Assembly (NCBI RefSeq): GCF_008807015.1
Contig: NZ_CP031700.1
Location: 1,302,001-1,366,000, forward strand
DNA from: Neisseria zalophi
GTDB lineage: Bacteria; Pseudomonadota; Gammaproteobacteria; Burkholderiales; Neisseriaceae
Reading direction: 5' to 3'
DNA length: 64,000 nucleotides
In this document: one piece after another, positions 54,001-62,008 of the stretch
How positions within the stretch are numbered: position 1 is the stretch's first letter
Layout: every line of letters starts with the position of its first letter
The notes under the pieces: model-generated
Databases searched by the model: none
Told to the model about the DNA's origin: nothing
The model's input: the letters and a program-made list of their open reading frames with translations, nothing else
Translations under genes and position numbers: made by a program

Positions 54001-55311
54001 GAAACCTTTGCCTTCGACCCCGCCCACAATATCCTTTCAGACGGCCTCAAAGACAATATTGCCGACAACCGTTTAAAAACCTACAACGGCATCAGCTATT
54101 ATTATGACGACTTAGGTAATCTGATTCATAGAGAGCTGGCCGACGGCGAAGTGCAGAACTATTTCTACGATTTGCACGACCAACTGGTGAAAGTGGAAAT
54201 CTTTAAGCCCGAACAGGAAAAAGAGACTTGGGTTTATAGCTACGACGCACTAAGCAGAAGAACCGGCAAAGGCCGTCTGAAAAACGGCCAAGAAGTTTCA
54301 GACGGCTTAGAGGATAAAACCGACTTCACTTGGGACGGCAGCCACCTGATACAGGAAACCCGTTCAGACGGCCTGTACACTTATATCTATACCGATAAAG
54401 ATTCTTACGAACCTTTGGCACAAATCCGCAATTGGACAAACGAAGAGGGGGAAAGCTACCAAGAAACCAATTATTTCCACTGCGACCAAATCGGCATTCC
54501 GCGAGAGATGACCGATAAAGACGGGAATTTATTGTGGTTTGGGAAATATAAAGGTTGGGGGAAATTAGAAGAAGAGACCAATATCACTAATGCCCATCAG
54601 CCGTTTAGGTTGCAAAACCAATATTGCGACCAAGAAACGGGGTTGCATTATAACTTCTTTAGGTATTATGAACCCGATTGCGGGCGGTTTGTGAATCAGG
54701 ATCCGATTGGGTTAAGTGGGGGAGTAAATTTATACAGGTTTGCACCGAATACACAAAAGTTTATTGATCCTTTTGGTTTATGGTTTTGGTTATTAGCTGG
54801 AGTCGGTGCCGGAGGCGGTGGTGCTGCCGCTACGGGAACTGCTGTCGGAGGGGCGGCTGTTGTAAAAGGAACTTTATTTGTAGGCTCTGCCGCTGCTGTT
54901 GGATATGCTGGAAGTAAAGCAATAAGTGCCTCTAAGGCAAGAGAAAAAACAGTAGAAGATGCTTGTATAGGCCGTTGCCAAGAAGAAAAAAAAGACCCTT
55001 GTTCAAAATTTCCTACAAAAAATGCAGCTAGAGTAAGTGCCTTAAGGCTGGCCGGTATCCCGACAAGCTCAACACCCATTGCTCAAAATATAATACCCAA
55101 CTGGGAACAATATATGTATAAAAACCCAAATGGTTCACGAACACCACTAATTGTGTCGCATCATCCTGCTGATGCAACACATCCTTGCCCGCATTGGCAT
55201 GTAGGTACTGCTAAAATGGACAGAGGTCTTGTTCAAACAAGAAATAATGGAAATGGTACATTTTCATGGAAATACTATAAAGATAATGTAACCATACAGC
55301 ATAGAAACTAA
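51019..55311 (+). CDS. Rhs effector 2 with PAAR-like N-terminus
   Basis: A 1430-residue Rhs protein. The PAAR-like DUF4150 domain covers about 15-130 (PDFCWPPPPAPPTVPPIPFP; FVYNASKAGRTYGDEI; KGVVSRT), making it its own spike tip. The DUF6531-type start (PLVWSRSYYSDQDGTGWLGEG) is near 168-190. YD repeats follow to FVNQDPIGL and IDPFGL near 1252. After that comes a glycine/alanine-rich hydrophobic stretch (about 1255-1300) and the tip: FPTKNAARVSALRLAGIPTS then HHPADATHPCPHWHVG. The PTK-AAR-AGIP block recurs in polymorphic toxins and looks nuclease-related, but I cannot name its activity. Six perfect in-frame DUS lie at 53268-54372. RBS AGGAG at 51008. The cognate immunity gene (55316) is frameshifted. 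Confidence 0.88.
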   Translation: MAINKIARKSSKFKVIFMVPDFCWPPPPAPPTVPPIPFPLFADLGSAKTVAKDVKINRKPAFVYNASKAGRTYGDEIALPGRKGVVSRTATKPAWPMMHSSSVKIRKRYIIRTGDMFHMNGKFKKRLPPKPCISCKAAAGAGRPVNPIHGLKFLTDETDFAFEGILPLVWSRSYYSDQDGTGWLGEGWSIPGSQRMVRSAAGLAYIDDQGRLFPLPEVEEDDEEPVLFESEQIWFSKNPDGHYVIASLDGSVSLRFAPLTVSDDDPNGEHCAELPLVAVEDANGNHQRFIYHPVSGLPQYIIDGNGRVFHLAFGNVGDAADPKMRLLSVSLLEALPAAGADAPSGEVWVRYQYNRSGDLIRVIGRDGGTKRSFTYRNNLMVSHTDAAGLSSFYEYDHYTPTGKVLVNRTSLGEEWRFTYHNGYTEVTDVLGRTEQYHYDYNNELTKRVYADGSEVLMERDHLGRLLSHTDAMGRITRYQYSNEGQIESMIRPDGAILHFDYDDSYRLIRQSDAEGNYDSYSYDEAGNLLTHTNPMKHITRFEYADNGLLLSVTDPKGTTTGYHYNRHNQPDLITDCSGYETRLAYNQEGRLTRITDALGQYTEYQYDPNQNLTLAVYPDGSRERFHYDPAGRLTTHTDGEGHTTAYEYGQDGLPTQRTNALGHTFGYHYDKARRLIALTNENGARYRFAYDDNDRLIAESGFDHKLTAYHYNQGGELVQQNEYGDDTATAAKLMAQLSGQSAPSTDRTPLSDGLKDKTPLRVTEFQRDILGRLTRTTAHDNQGHTQETVYGYDSNGNLVRAANEKSITCFDYNPNGQLIGQHQWAVPTREENTRNGLPDTDWRDPQYDMLFLPQTKSIHYHYDFNGNCTATVLPDGRSINHLYYGSGHLHQINLDGDTITDIERDKLHREIERTQGKLTSRYELDPLGRLKKQIAELNAVTQPKGKNQTAAGHTAVKRSYGYDKTGNLTHSSDQRSGVTQFEYDKLGRITKADKETFAFDPAHNILSDGLKDNIADNRLKTYNGISYYYDDLGNLIHRELADGEVQNYFYDLHDQLVKVEIFKPEQEKETWVYSYDALSRRTGKGRLKNGQEVSDGLEDKTDFTWDGSHLIQETRSDGLYTYIYTDKDSYEPLAQIRNWTNEEGESYQETNYFHCDQIGIPREMTDKDGNLLWFGKYKGWGKLEEETNITNAHQPFRLQNQYCDQETGLHYNFFRYYEPDCGRFVNQDPIGLSGGVNLYRFAPNTQKFIDPFGLWFWLLAGVGAGGGGAAATGTAVGGAAVVKGTLFVGSAAAVGYAGSKAISASKAREKTVEDACIGRCQEEKKDPCSKFPTKNAARVSALRLAGIPTSSTPIAQNIIPNWEQYMYKNPNGSRTPLIVSHHPADATHPCPHWHVGTAKMDRGLVQTRNNGNGTFSWKYYKDNVTIQHRN

Positions 55312-55315
55312 TATT

Positions 55316-55801
55316 ATGACAAACATGCAAGAAAAAATCTTTATCTTAAAACAAAAAAATTTAATCAATAAGTTAAAAGAAAATTATTTTTTAAATGATT
55401 TAATTATGGATTCTGAAAGTATTATTTTGTATCCAAATTCATCTGAAATAATTGATAGCATTTTTTTAAATCATAAAAATGTAGAGCTTAGAAAAGAAAA
55501 TTCTAATCTTATAATAAAAAAAGAAATATTAGAATTTTTTTGAAGCGGATCTAAATGATATTGCTTATGTATATTTTTATGGTGGAATAAATAAATCGGC
55601 TAAATTCCCAATAGAATTATTTTTTATTTACCATTAAAATAAAAAAATATTGATAAATGGCTAGAGTTGATAAACAAACCTGATTTTTATTGCTTAAAAT
55701 TTTTCAACGCTAAAATAAATAAAATAATTGACATATCTCTGCTAGACAATAATGAAAATGAAGAAGATATATTATCCGTGTTTACTGGAATAAAAGTATA
55801 A
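55316..55801 (+). pseudogene. Frameshifted immunity gene for the Rhs2 tip
   Basis: The open frame from ATG 55316 gives MTNMQEKIFILKQKN... and stops after 75 residues at a T7 tract (55535-55541). With six T's the frame continues EFFEADLNDIAYVYFYGG...KSAKFPIELFFIYH. A further shift near 55630 leads into NIDKWLELINKPDFYCLKFF...EDILSVFTGIKV, ending at 55801. Rejoined, it would be about 160 residues, a normal immunity-protein size. It starts five bases after the toxin. Either the gene is dead, leaving the Rhs2 toxin without visible immunity, or homopolymer base-calling is wrong here. Confidence 0.65.
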
Positions 55802-55953
55802 CTCACTCTGTTGAAAAGAAAAGTATATTTAGAAACTCTTCTTGTGAATAAGAAGTTTTATGTTTGAAAAAATCAATTAGTTTTTTAAAACAATGTGTAC
55901 CAATAGCATGCGTTTTTTATCTAAACTAGCCTTAACCTACACGGAATCCCATC

Positions 55954-58900
55954 ATGGCCATCAATAAAATCGCCCATAAAAGCAGTAAATTCAAAGTGAT
56001 TTTTATGGTGCCCGATTTCTGTTGGCCGCCGCCGCCCGCACCGCCTACCGTACCGCCGATTCCCTTCCCACTGTTTGCCGATTTGGGTAGTGCCAAAACC
56101 GTTGCCAAAGACGTTAAAATCAACCGCAAACCCGCTTTTGTATACAATGCCAGTAAGGCCGGTAGAACTTATGGCGACGAAATCGCTTTGCCCGGTCGTA
56201 AAGGCGTCGTTTCCCGTACCGCCACCAAACCGGCCTGGCCGATGATGCATTCTTCTTCGGTTAAAATCCGCAAGCGCTATATTATCCGCACCGGCGATAT
56301 GTTCCATATGAACGGCAAGTTTAAAAAACGGTTGCCGCCCAAACCCTGTATTTCCTGTAAAGCCGCCGCAGGGGCAGGCCGCCCGGTCAACCCGATACAC
56401 GGCCTCAAGTTTTTAACCGACGAAACCGATTTTGCCTTTGAGGGCATACTGCCTCTGGTCTGGAGCCGCAGCTATTATTCCGACCAAGACGGCACCGGCT
56501 GGCTGGGTGAGGGCTGGAGCATACCGGGCAGCCAACGTATGGTGCGCAGCGCAGCGGGTTTGGCCTATATCGACGATCAGGGGCGGTTGTTTCCGTTGCC
56601 GGAAGTGGAGGAAGACGACGAAGAGCCGGTATTGTTTGAGAGCGAGCAGATCTGGTTTAGTAAAAACCCCGACGGCCATTATGTGATTGCCTCTTTAGAC
56701 GGTTCGGTATCATTGCGTTTCGCCCCGTTAACGGTTTCCGACGACGACCCGAACGGTGAACATTGTGCCGAACTGCCTCTGGTTGCCGTAGAAGACGCCA
56801 ACGGCAACCACCAGCGTTTTATTTACCATCCCGTTAGCGGACTGCCGCAATACATTATCGACGGCAACGGGCGGGTATTTCATCTGGCCTTCGGCAATGT
56901 CGGCGACGCAGCCGACCCCAAAATGCGGCTGCTGTCGGTGTCGTTGCTCGAAGCACTGCCCGCAGCGGGCGCAGATGCCCCAAGCGGTGAGGTATGGGTG
57001 CGCTACCAATACAACCGCAGCGGCGATTTAATCCGCGTTATCGGCCGCGACGGCGGCACCAAACGCAGCTTCACCTACCGCAACAACCTGATGGTGTCGC
57101 ACACCGATGCCGCCGGCCTCAGCTCTTTCTACGAATACGACCATTACACCCCCACCGGCAAAGTGCTGGTTAACCGCACCAGTTTGGGCGAAGAATGGCG
57201 TTTCACTTATCACAACGGCTATACCGAAGTCACCGACGTTCTCGGCCGTACCGAACAATACCATTACGACTATAACAACGAGCTGACCAAACGGGTCTAT
57301 GCCGACGGTAGCGAAGTATTGATGGAGCGCGACCACCTCGGCCGGCTGCTCAGCCACACCGACGCGATGGGGCGCATTACCCGCTATCAATACAGCAACG
57401 AAGGCCAAATCGAAAGCATGATCCGCCCCGACGGCGCCATTCTGCATTTCGACTACGACGACAGCTACCGCCTTATCCGCCAAAGCGATGCCGAAGGAAA
57501 CTACGACAGCTACAGCTACGACGAAGCCGGCAACCTCCTCACCCACACCAACCCGATGAAGCACATCACCCGCTTCGAGTATGCCGACAACGGCCTACTG
57601 CTGTCGGTCACCGATCCCAAAGGCACCACCACCGGCTATCACTACAACCGCCACAACCAGCCCGACCTCATTACCGACTGTTCCGGCTATGAAACCCGGC
57701 TGGCCTACAATCAGGAAGGGCGGCTGACCCGTATTACCGACGCCTTAGGCCAATATACCGAATATCAATACGACCCCAACCAAAACCTCACCCTCGCCGT
57801 TTATCCCGACGGCAGCAGGGAGCGCTTTCATTACGACCCCGCCGGCCGCCTCACCACCCATACCGACGGCGAAGGCCACACCACCGCATACGAATACGGC
57901 CAAGACGGGTTGCCGACCCAACGCACCAATGCCCTCGGCCACACCTTCGGCTACCACTACGATAAAGCCAGAAGACTGATCGCCCTCACCAATGAAAACG
58001 GCGCCCGCTACCGCTTTGCCTACGACGACAACGACCGCCTGATTGCCGAGAGTGGCTTCGACCACAAACTGACCGCCTATCACTACAATCAAGGCGGCGA
58101 ACTCGTTCAGCAAAACGAATACGGCGACGATACCGCCACCGCCGCCAAACTCATGGCACAACTAAGCGGCCAATCCGCCCCAAGCACAGACAGAACCCCG
58201 CTTTCAGACGGCCTCAAAGACAAAACCCCGCTCAGAGTCACCGAATTCCAACGCGACATCTTAGGCCGTCTGACCCGCACCACCGCCCACGACAATCAGG
58301 GTCACACCCAAGAAACCGTTTACGGCTACGACAGCAACGGCAACCTCGTCCGCGCCGCCAACGAAAAAAGCATTACCTGTTTCGACTACAACCCCAACGG
58401 CCAACTTATCGGCCAACACCAATGGGCGGTACCGACCCGAGAAGAAAACACCCGAAACGGCCTGCCCGACACCGACTGGCGCGACCCGCAATACGATATG
58501 CTGTTTCTGCCGCAGACTAAGAGTATCCATTACCATTACGACTTCAACGGCAACTGCACCGCTACCGTACTGCCCGACGGCAGAAGCATCAACCACCTTT
58601 ACTACGGCAGCGGACATTTACACCAGATTAACCTAGACGGCGACACCATAACCGATATCGAACGCGACAAACTGCACCGCGAAATCGAACGGACACAGGG
58701 TAAACTCACCAGCCGCTACGAACTCGACCCCTTAGGCCGTCTGAAAAAACAGATTGCCGAATTAAATGCCGTTACCCAACCCAAAGGCAAAAACCAAACC
58801 GCTGCCGGTCATACCGCTGTCAAACGCAGCTACGGCTACGATAAAACCGGCAATCTGATTCACAGCAGCGACCAAAGAAGCGGCGTAACACAATTCGAAT

Positions 58901-60105
58901 ACGACAAACTCGGCCGAATCACCCAAGCCGACAAAGAAACCTTTGCCTTCGACCCCGCCCACAATATCCTTTCAGACGGCCAAAAAGATAAGATTGCCGA
59001 CAACCGCCTCAAAACCTATAACGGCATCAGCTATTATTATGACGACTTAGGCAACCTGATTCACCGCGAACTGGCCGACGGCGAAGTACAGAACTATTTC
59101 TACGATTTGCACGACCAACTGGTTAAAGTGGAAATCTTCAAAAAAGATAACAGCAAAGAGACTTGGGTTTATAGCTACGACGCACTAGGCAGAAGAACCG
59201 GCAAAGGCCGTCTGAAAAACAGCCAAGAAGTTTCAGACGGCTTGGAAGATAAAACCGACTTCACTTGGGACGGCAGCCATTTAATACAGGAAACCCGTTC
59301 AGACGGCCTGTACACCTATATCTATACCGACAAAGATGCTTACGAACCTTTAGCACAAATCCGCAATTGGACAAACGAAGAAGGGGAAAGCTACCAAGAA
59401 ACCAATTATTTCCACTGCGACCAAATCGGCATTCCGCGTGAGATGACGGATTCGGAAGGCAAACTGCTTTGGTTTGGTGATTATTACGGTTGGGGTAAGT
59501 TGAAGAGTGAAAGCAATATTACCGGAGTGCATCAGCCGTTTAGGTTGCAAAACCAGTATTGCGATACCGAAACGGGCTTGCATTATAACTTCTTTAGGTA
59601 TTACGAGCCGGATTGCGGGCGGTTTGTGAATCAGGATCCGATTGGGTTACTTGGGGGAAATAATCTTTATCAATTTGCTTTCAATACGCAAAATTGGTTA
59701 GATACATTAGGATTGAGCGCCGTCTGGATGACTAAGCTCATGCGTAATATGCTAAAAAGTAAAAAACCTGTTACTTATCAAGGCAGGACTGTTTATCAAG
59801 ACCCGAAAGCTTTTGCTTTTACCAACTCAAATATTTGTAAAATGTGGAAAGGGCAGGCTCCACGAGGCCATAATGGCATAGAGATTCAATTACACCATAT
59901 ATCTGGAAAGGATCCTGGTCCTTTGCTAGAAATAAATGGCTTAATACATCGGAAGATTAGTAAACAATTACATTTTTTTATTACGGAAAGTTTCCGTAGA
60001 AATAAAGCCCAGGCTCAAGCATTTGACAGTTTTCGTGAGGCATATTGGAAAAAGCGAGCACAAGATCATATTGGAAGTTGTAATAAACCATCGTATTGTA
60101 AATAA
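55954..60105 (+). CDS. Rhs effector 3 with LHH nuclease tip
   Basis: A 1383-residue Rhs protein. From about residue 17 to 960 it appears identical to Rhs2, with the same PAAR-like DUF4150 domain and YD-repeat cocoon; differences begin after nt ~58840. The core end is FVNQDPIGL, then WLDTLGL near 1248-1254, where the usual DPxGL has Thr for Pro. The tip (1255-1383) has WKGQAPRGHNGIEIQLHHIS and then LLEINGLIHRKISKQLHFF, the pattern of the LHH family of HNH/Endo VII-type nuclease toxins, so it probably cuts DNA. The upstream RBS is weak (CGGAA), unlike Rhs2. The SMI1-type immunity gene follows after 16 bases. Confidence 0.88.
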   Translation: MAINKIAHKSSKFKVIFMVPDFCWPPPPAPPTVPPIPFPLFADLGSAKTVAKDVKINRKPAFVYNASKAGRTYGDEIALPGRKGVVSRTATKPAWPMMHSSSVKIRKRYIIRTGDMFHMNGKFKKRLPPKPCISCKAAAGAGRPVNPIHGLKFLTDETDFAFEGILPLVWSRSYYSDQDGTGWLGEGWSIPGSQRMVRSAAGLAYIDDQGRLFPLPEVEEDDEEPVLFESEQIWFSKNPDGHYVIASLDGSVSLRFAPLTVSDDDPNGEHCAELPLVAVEDANGNHQRFIYHPVSGLPQYIIDGNGRVFHLAFGNVGDAADPKMRLLSVSLLEALPAAGADAPSGEVWVRYQYNRSGDLIRVIGRDGGTKRSFTYRNNLMVSHTDAAGLSSFYEYDHYTPTGKVLVNRTSLGEEWRFTYHNGYTEVTDVLGRTEQYHYDYNNELTKRVYADGSEVLMERDHLGRLLSHTDAMGRITRYQYSNEGQIESMIRPDGAILHFDYDDSYRLIRQSDAEGNYDSYSYDEAGNLLTHTNPMKHITRFEYADNGLLLSVTDPKGTTTGYHYNRHNQPDLITDCSGYETRLAYNQEGRLTRITDALGQYTEYQYDPNQNLTLAVYPDGSRERFHYDPAGRLTTHTDGEGHTTAYEYGQDGLPTQRTNALGHTFGYHYDKARRLIALTNENGARYRFAYDDNDRLIAESGFDHKLTAYHYNQGGELVQQNEYGDDTATAAKLMAQLSGQSAPSTDRTPLSDGLKDKTPLRVTEFQRDILGRLTRTTAHDNQGHTQETVYGYDSNGNLVRAANEKSITCFDYNPNGQLIGQHQWAVPTREENTRNGLPDTDWRDPQYDMLFLPQTKSIHYHYDFNGNCTATVLPDGRSINHLYYGSGHLHQINLDGDTITDIERDKLHREIERTQGKLTSRYELDPLGRLKKQIAELNAVTQPKGKNQTAAGHTAVKRSYGYDKTGNLIHSSDQRSGVTQFEYDKLGRITQADKETFAFDPAHNILSDGQKDKIADNRLKTYNGISYYYDDLGNLIHRELADGEVQNYFYDLHDQLVKVEIFKKDNSKETWVYSYDALGRRTGKGRLKNSQEVSDGLEDKTDFTWDGSHLIQETRSDGLYTYIYTDKDAYEPLAQIRNWTNEEGESYQETNYFHCDQIGIPREMTDSEGKLLWFGDYYGWGKLKSESNITGVHQPFRLQNQYCDTETGLHYNFFRYYEPDCGRFVNQDPIGLLGGNNLYQFAFNTQNWLDTLGLSAVWMTKLMRNMLKSKKPVTYQGRTVYQDPKAFAFTNSNICKMWKGQAPRGHNGIEIQLHHISGKDPGPLLEINGLIHRKISKQLHFFITESFRRNKAQAQAFDSFREAYWKKRAQDHIGSCNKPSYCK

Positions 60106-60121
60106 ACATTAAGGAGTTGCT

Positions 60122-60562
60122 ATGAGTCAGTTATCAAATATAGAAAATAAGTTAGAAATTGTACTTCCTAGTTCGTATAAAAATACTATTAATAAATTTC
60201 AATTATTTATGGAAATTGAATTTAATAACTATCAAATTAATCTATTTAATGAAAAATCGTTGTTTGATGACTTAAATGGCTTTCCTCAATGGAGCTATTT
60301 AGAATACTTAGTAGAAATAAATAAAGAGAAGCAACTGATGCCTAATGTTGTAGAAAGGCATGACTTGAGTGGGTATATTGATTCTGAACGAGTAAAAAGA
60401 GGTTTGATGTTTGGTTCTTTAGCTGATGGAGCATGTGTGTATTTTGATTTGGAAGATGGTTTATCAATATGGGAGTATTGGCTAGATGACGGAAGCATCG
60501 GAAAAATAGCAGACAATTTTGATGAAATTCTCTCACAAGGAGATGTTATAGATTTTGAATAA
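60122..60562 (+). CDS. SMI1/KNR4-type immunity protein for the Rhs3 tip
   Basis: A 146-residue protein of the SMI1/KNR4 (SUKH) type. The N-terminal helix (IENKLEIVLPSSYKNTINKF near 7-26), the WSYLEYLVEIN block and the acidic DGACVYFDLEDG region near 100-111 fit. SUKH proteins are frequent immunity partners of nuclease toxins, which matches the LHH tip encoded just before. AAGGAG lies ahead of the ATG. It is intact and cytosolic. Confidence 0.82.
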   Translation: MSQLSNIENKLEIVLPSSYKNTINKFQLFMEIEFNNYQINLFNEKSLFDDLNGFPQWSYLEYLVEINKEKQLMPNVVERHDLSGYIDSERVKRGLMFGSLADGACVYFDLEDGLSIWEYWLDDGSIGKIADNFDEILSQGDVIDFE

Positions 60563-60575
60563 GAAGAAAGCGTAG

Positions 60576-60593
60576 GTTGGGTCGAGACCCAAC
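60576..60593. repeat. Short palindrome after the Rhs3 immunity gene
   Basis: GTTGGGTC, GA, GACCCAAC: an 8-bp inverted repeat 13 bases after the stop codon. It may act as a terminator stem or be a small interspersed palindrome. No second copy was found in this window. Confidence 0.5.
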
Positions 60594-60605
60594 AAATCCA
60601 TTGAG

Positions 60606-60637
60606 GCTGTCTGAAAAAACAAAACTTTTCAGACGGC
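60606..60637. repeat. DUS seam joining cassettes (right array)
   Basis: GCTGTCTGAA (60606-60615, one mismatch to DUS), 12 bases, TTCAGACGGC (60628-60637). The first arm is intergenic, after the Rhs3 immunity gene; the second codes for SDG in the orphan core. It is the same layout as 23771-23803 but built on the other Rhs core family. Confidence 0.82.
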
Positions 60638-61606
60638 CTCAAAGACAATATTGCCGACAACCGTTTAAAAACTTACAACGGTATCAGCTATTATTACGAC
60701 GACTTAGGCAACCTGATTCACCGCGAACTGGCCGACGGCGAAGTGCAGAACTATTTCTACGATTTGCACGACCAACTGGTGAAAGTGGAAATCTTTAAGC
60801 CAGAACAGGAAAAAGAAACTTGGGTTTATAGCTACGACGCCCTAGGCCGAAGAATCGGCAAAGGCCGTCTGAAAAACGGCCAAGAAGTTTCAGACGGCTT
60901 AGAAGATAAAACCGACTTTATTTGGGACGGCAGCCACCTGATACAGGAAACCCGTTCAGACGGCCTGTACACCTATATATATACCGACAAAGATGCTTAC
61001 GAACCTTTGGCACAAATCCGTAATTGGACAAACGAAGAAGGGGAAAGCTACCAAGAAAACAACTATTTCCACTGCTACCAAATCGGCATTCCGCGTGAGA
61101 TGACGGATTCGGAAGGTAGACTGCTTTGGTTTGGTGATTATTACGGTTGGGGTAAGCTGAAGAGCGAGACCAATGTAACGGAAATAGTGCACCAACCGTT
61201 CAGGTTACAAAACCAGTATTGCGACCAAGAAACGGGGTTGCATTATAACTTCTTCAGGTATTACGAGCCTGAATGCGGGCGGTTTGTGAATCAGGATCCG
61301 ATTAAATTAAGCGGGGGAAATAATTTTTATCAGTTTGCTGAAAATATAACTGGTTGGCTAGATCCGTTAGGGTTGGCAACACTTAAATTATCAGGAAGGA
61401 TAATACGAGTACATGCAAATGATGTTGATCCATTTCCAAGTATGCCGCATGGACATATTTATGATGAAAATCTAGTGGTAGATAAAAATGGAAATCTTTA
61501 TGTTGCTGGGAAATGTCATTCTAAGGCGGATAGTATTGGCCGCCTAAAGAAAAAAGAAATCCAACAATGGCAATCTTGGTTAAGAAAACAAGGCTATACA
61601 ATTTAA
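60607..61606 (+). pseudogene. Orphan Rhs core/tip cassette 4 (start-less, tip intact)
   Basis: An open Rhs core fragment follows a TGA at 60602-60604 and from the in-frame DUS at 60628 reads SDGLKDNIADNRLKTYNG, matching Rhs2 at 54036. It passes through GIPREMTDSEGRLLW, PFRLQNQYC and FVNQDPIKL to WLDPLGL, then a short tip of about 75 residues: RIIRVHANDVDPFPSMPHGH, then NLYVAGKCHSKADSIGRLKK and WLRKQGYTI. The tip resembles ends seen in other polymorphic toxins, but its activity is unknown to me. It has no start codon with an RBS, so it is a silent spare tip for the Rhs2/Rhs3 core. The downstream gene should be its immunity gene. Confidence 0.8.
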
Positions 61607-61626
61607 TAAGGCAATGGAGAAATATT

Positions 61627-61950
61627 ATGAAGTCAATTATCATTGATAGATGGCCTATTCCAAACTATATAGCTTTGAGAACGCTATGGTATGAAAATTC
61701 AACGATTAGTTTAATAACTACAGAGTTATCTTGTTATGATGAAATTGTTCCATTCTTGATTTCTGAAGGTGACGAATTTGCCTTAGTTGTTTTATCTGAT
61801 TTGGTTGAAAAAAAGAATTTTCCATCTAAATTCTTAGAAAAAGTTTTTTATACAGGTGATTTAGGCTGTCAGTTATCTGTTTGTTATAGTGAAAAAGTTC
61901 CTGAGTCACTAAGAGCAGAATGTTCTCGCCTAAAATTATCAAAACATTAG
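61627..61950 (+). CDS. Putative immunity protein for orphan tip 4
   Basis: A 107-residue protein (MKSIIIDRWPIPNYIALRTL...) with no recognised domain and no signal peptide. ATG 61627 is chosen because GGAGAA lies about eight bases upstream; the frame is also open further upstream but overlaps the toxin end. It follows the orphan tip after 20 bases. Immunity role is inferred from position. Confidence 0.6.
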   Translation: MKSIIIDRWPIPNYIALRTLWYENSTISLITTELSCYDEIVPFLISEGDEFALVVLSDLVEKKNFPSKFLEKVFYTGDLGCQLSVCYSEKVPESLRAECSRLKLSKH

Positions 61951-62008
61951 CAAGCTGTAGCCTGCATCAAACACTTATTAAAACATCCGTAGGGGGCGGG
62001 TTACATAC

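Noticed and set aside
52093..58617. Long antisense open frames across the Rhs genes
   Set aside because: Caused by the GC-rich Rhs codon pattern; valine/glycine-rich low-complexity products and duplicated in both Rhs copies.
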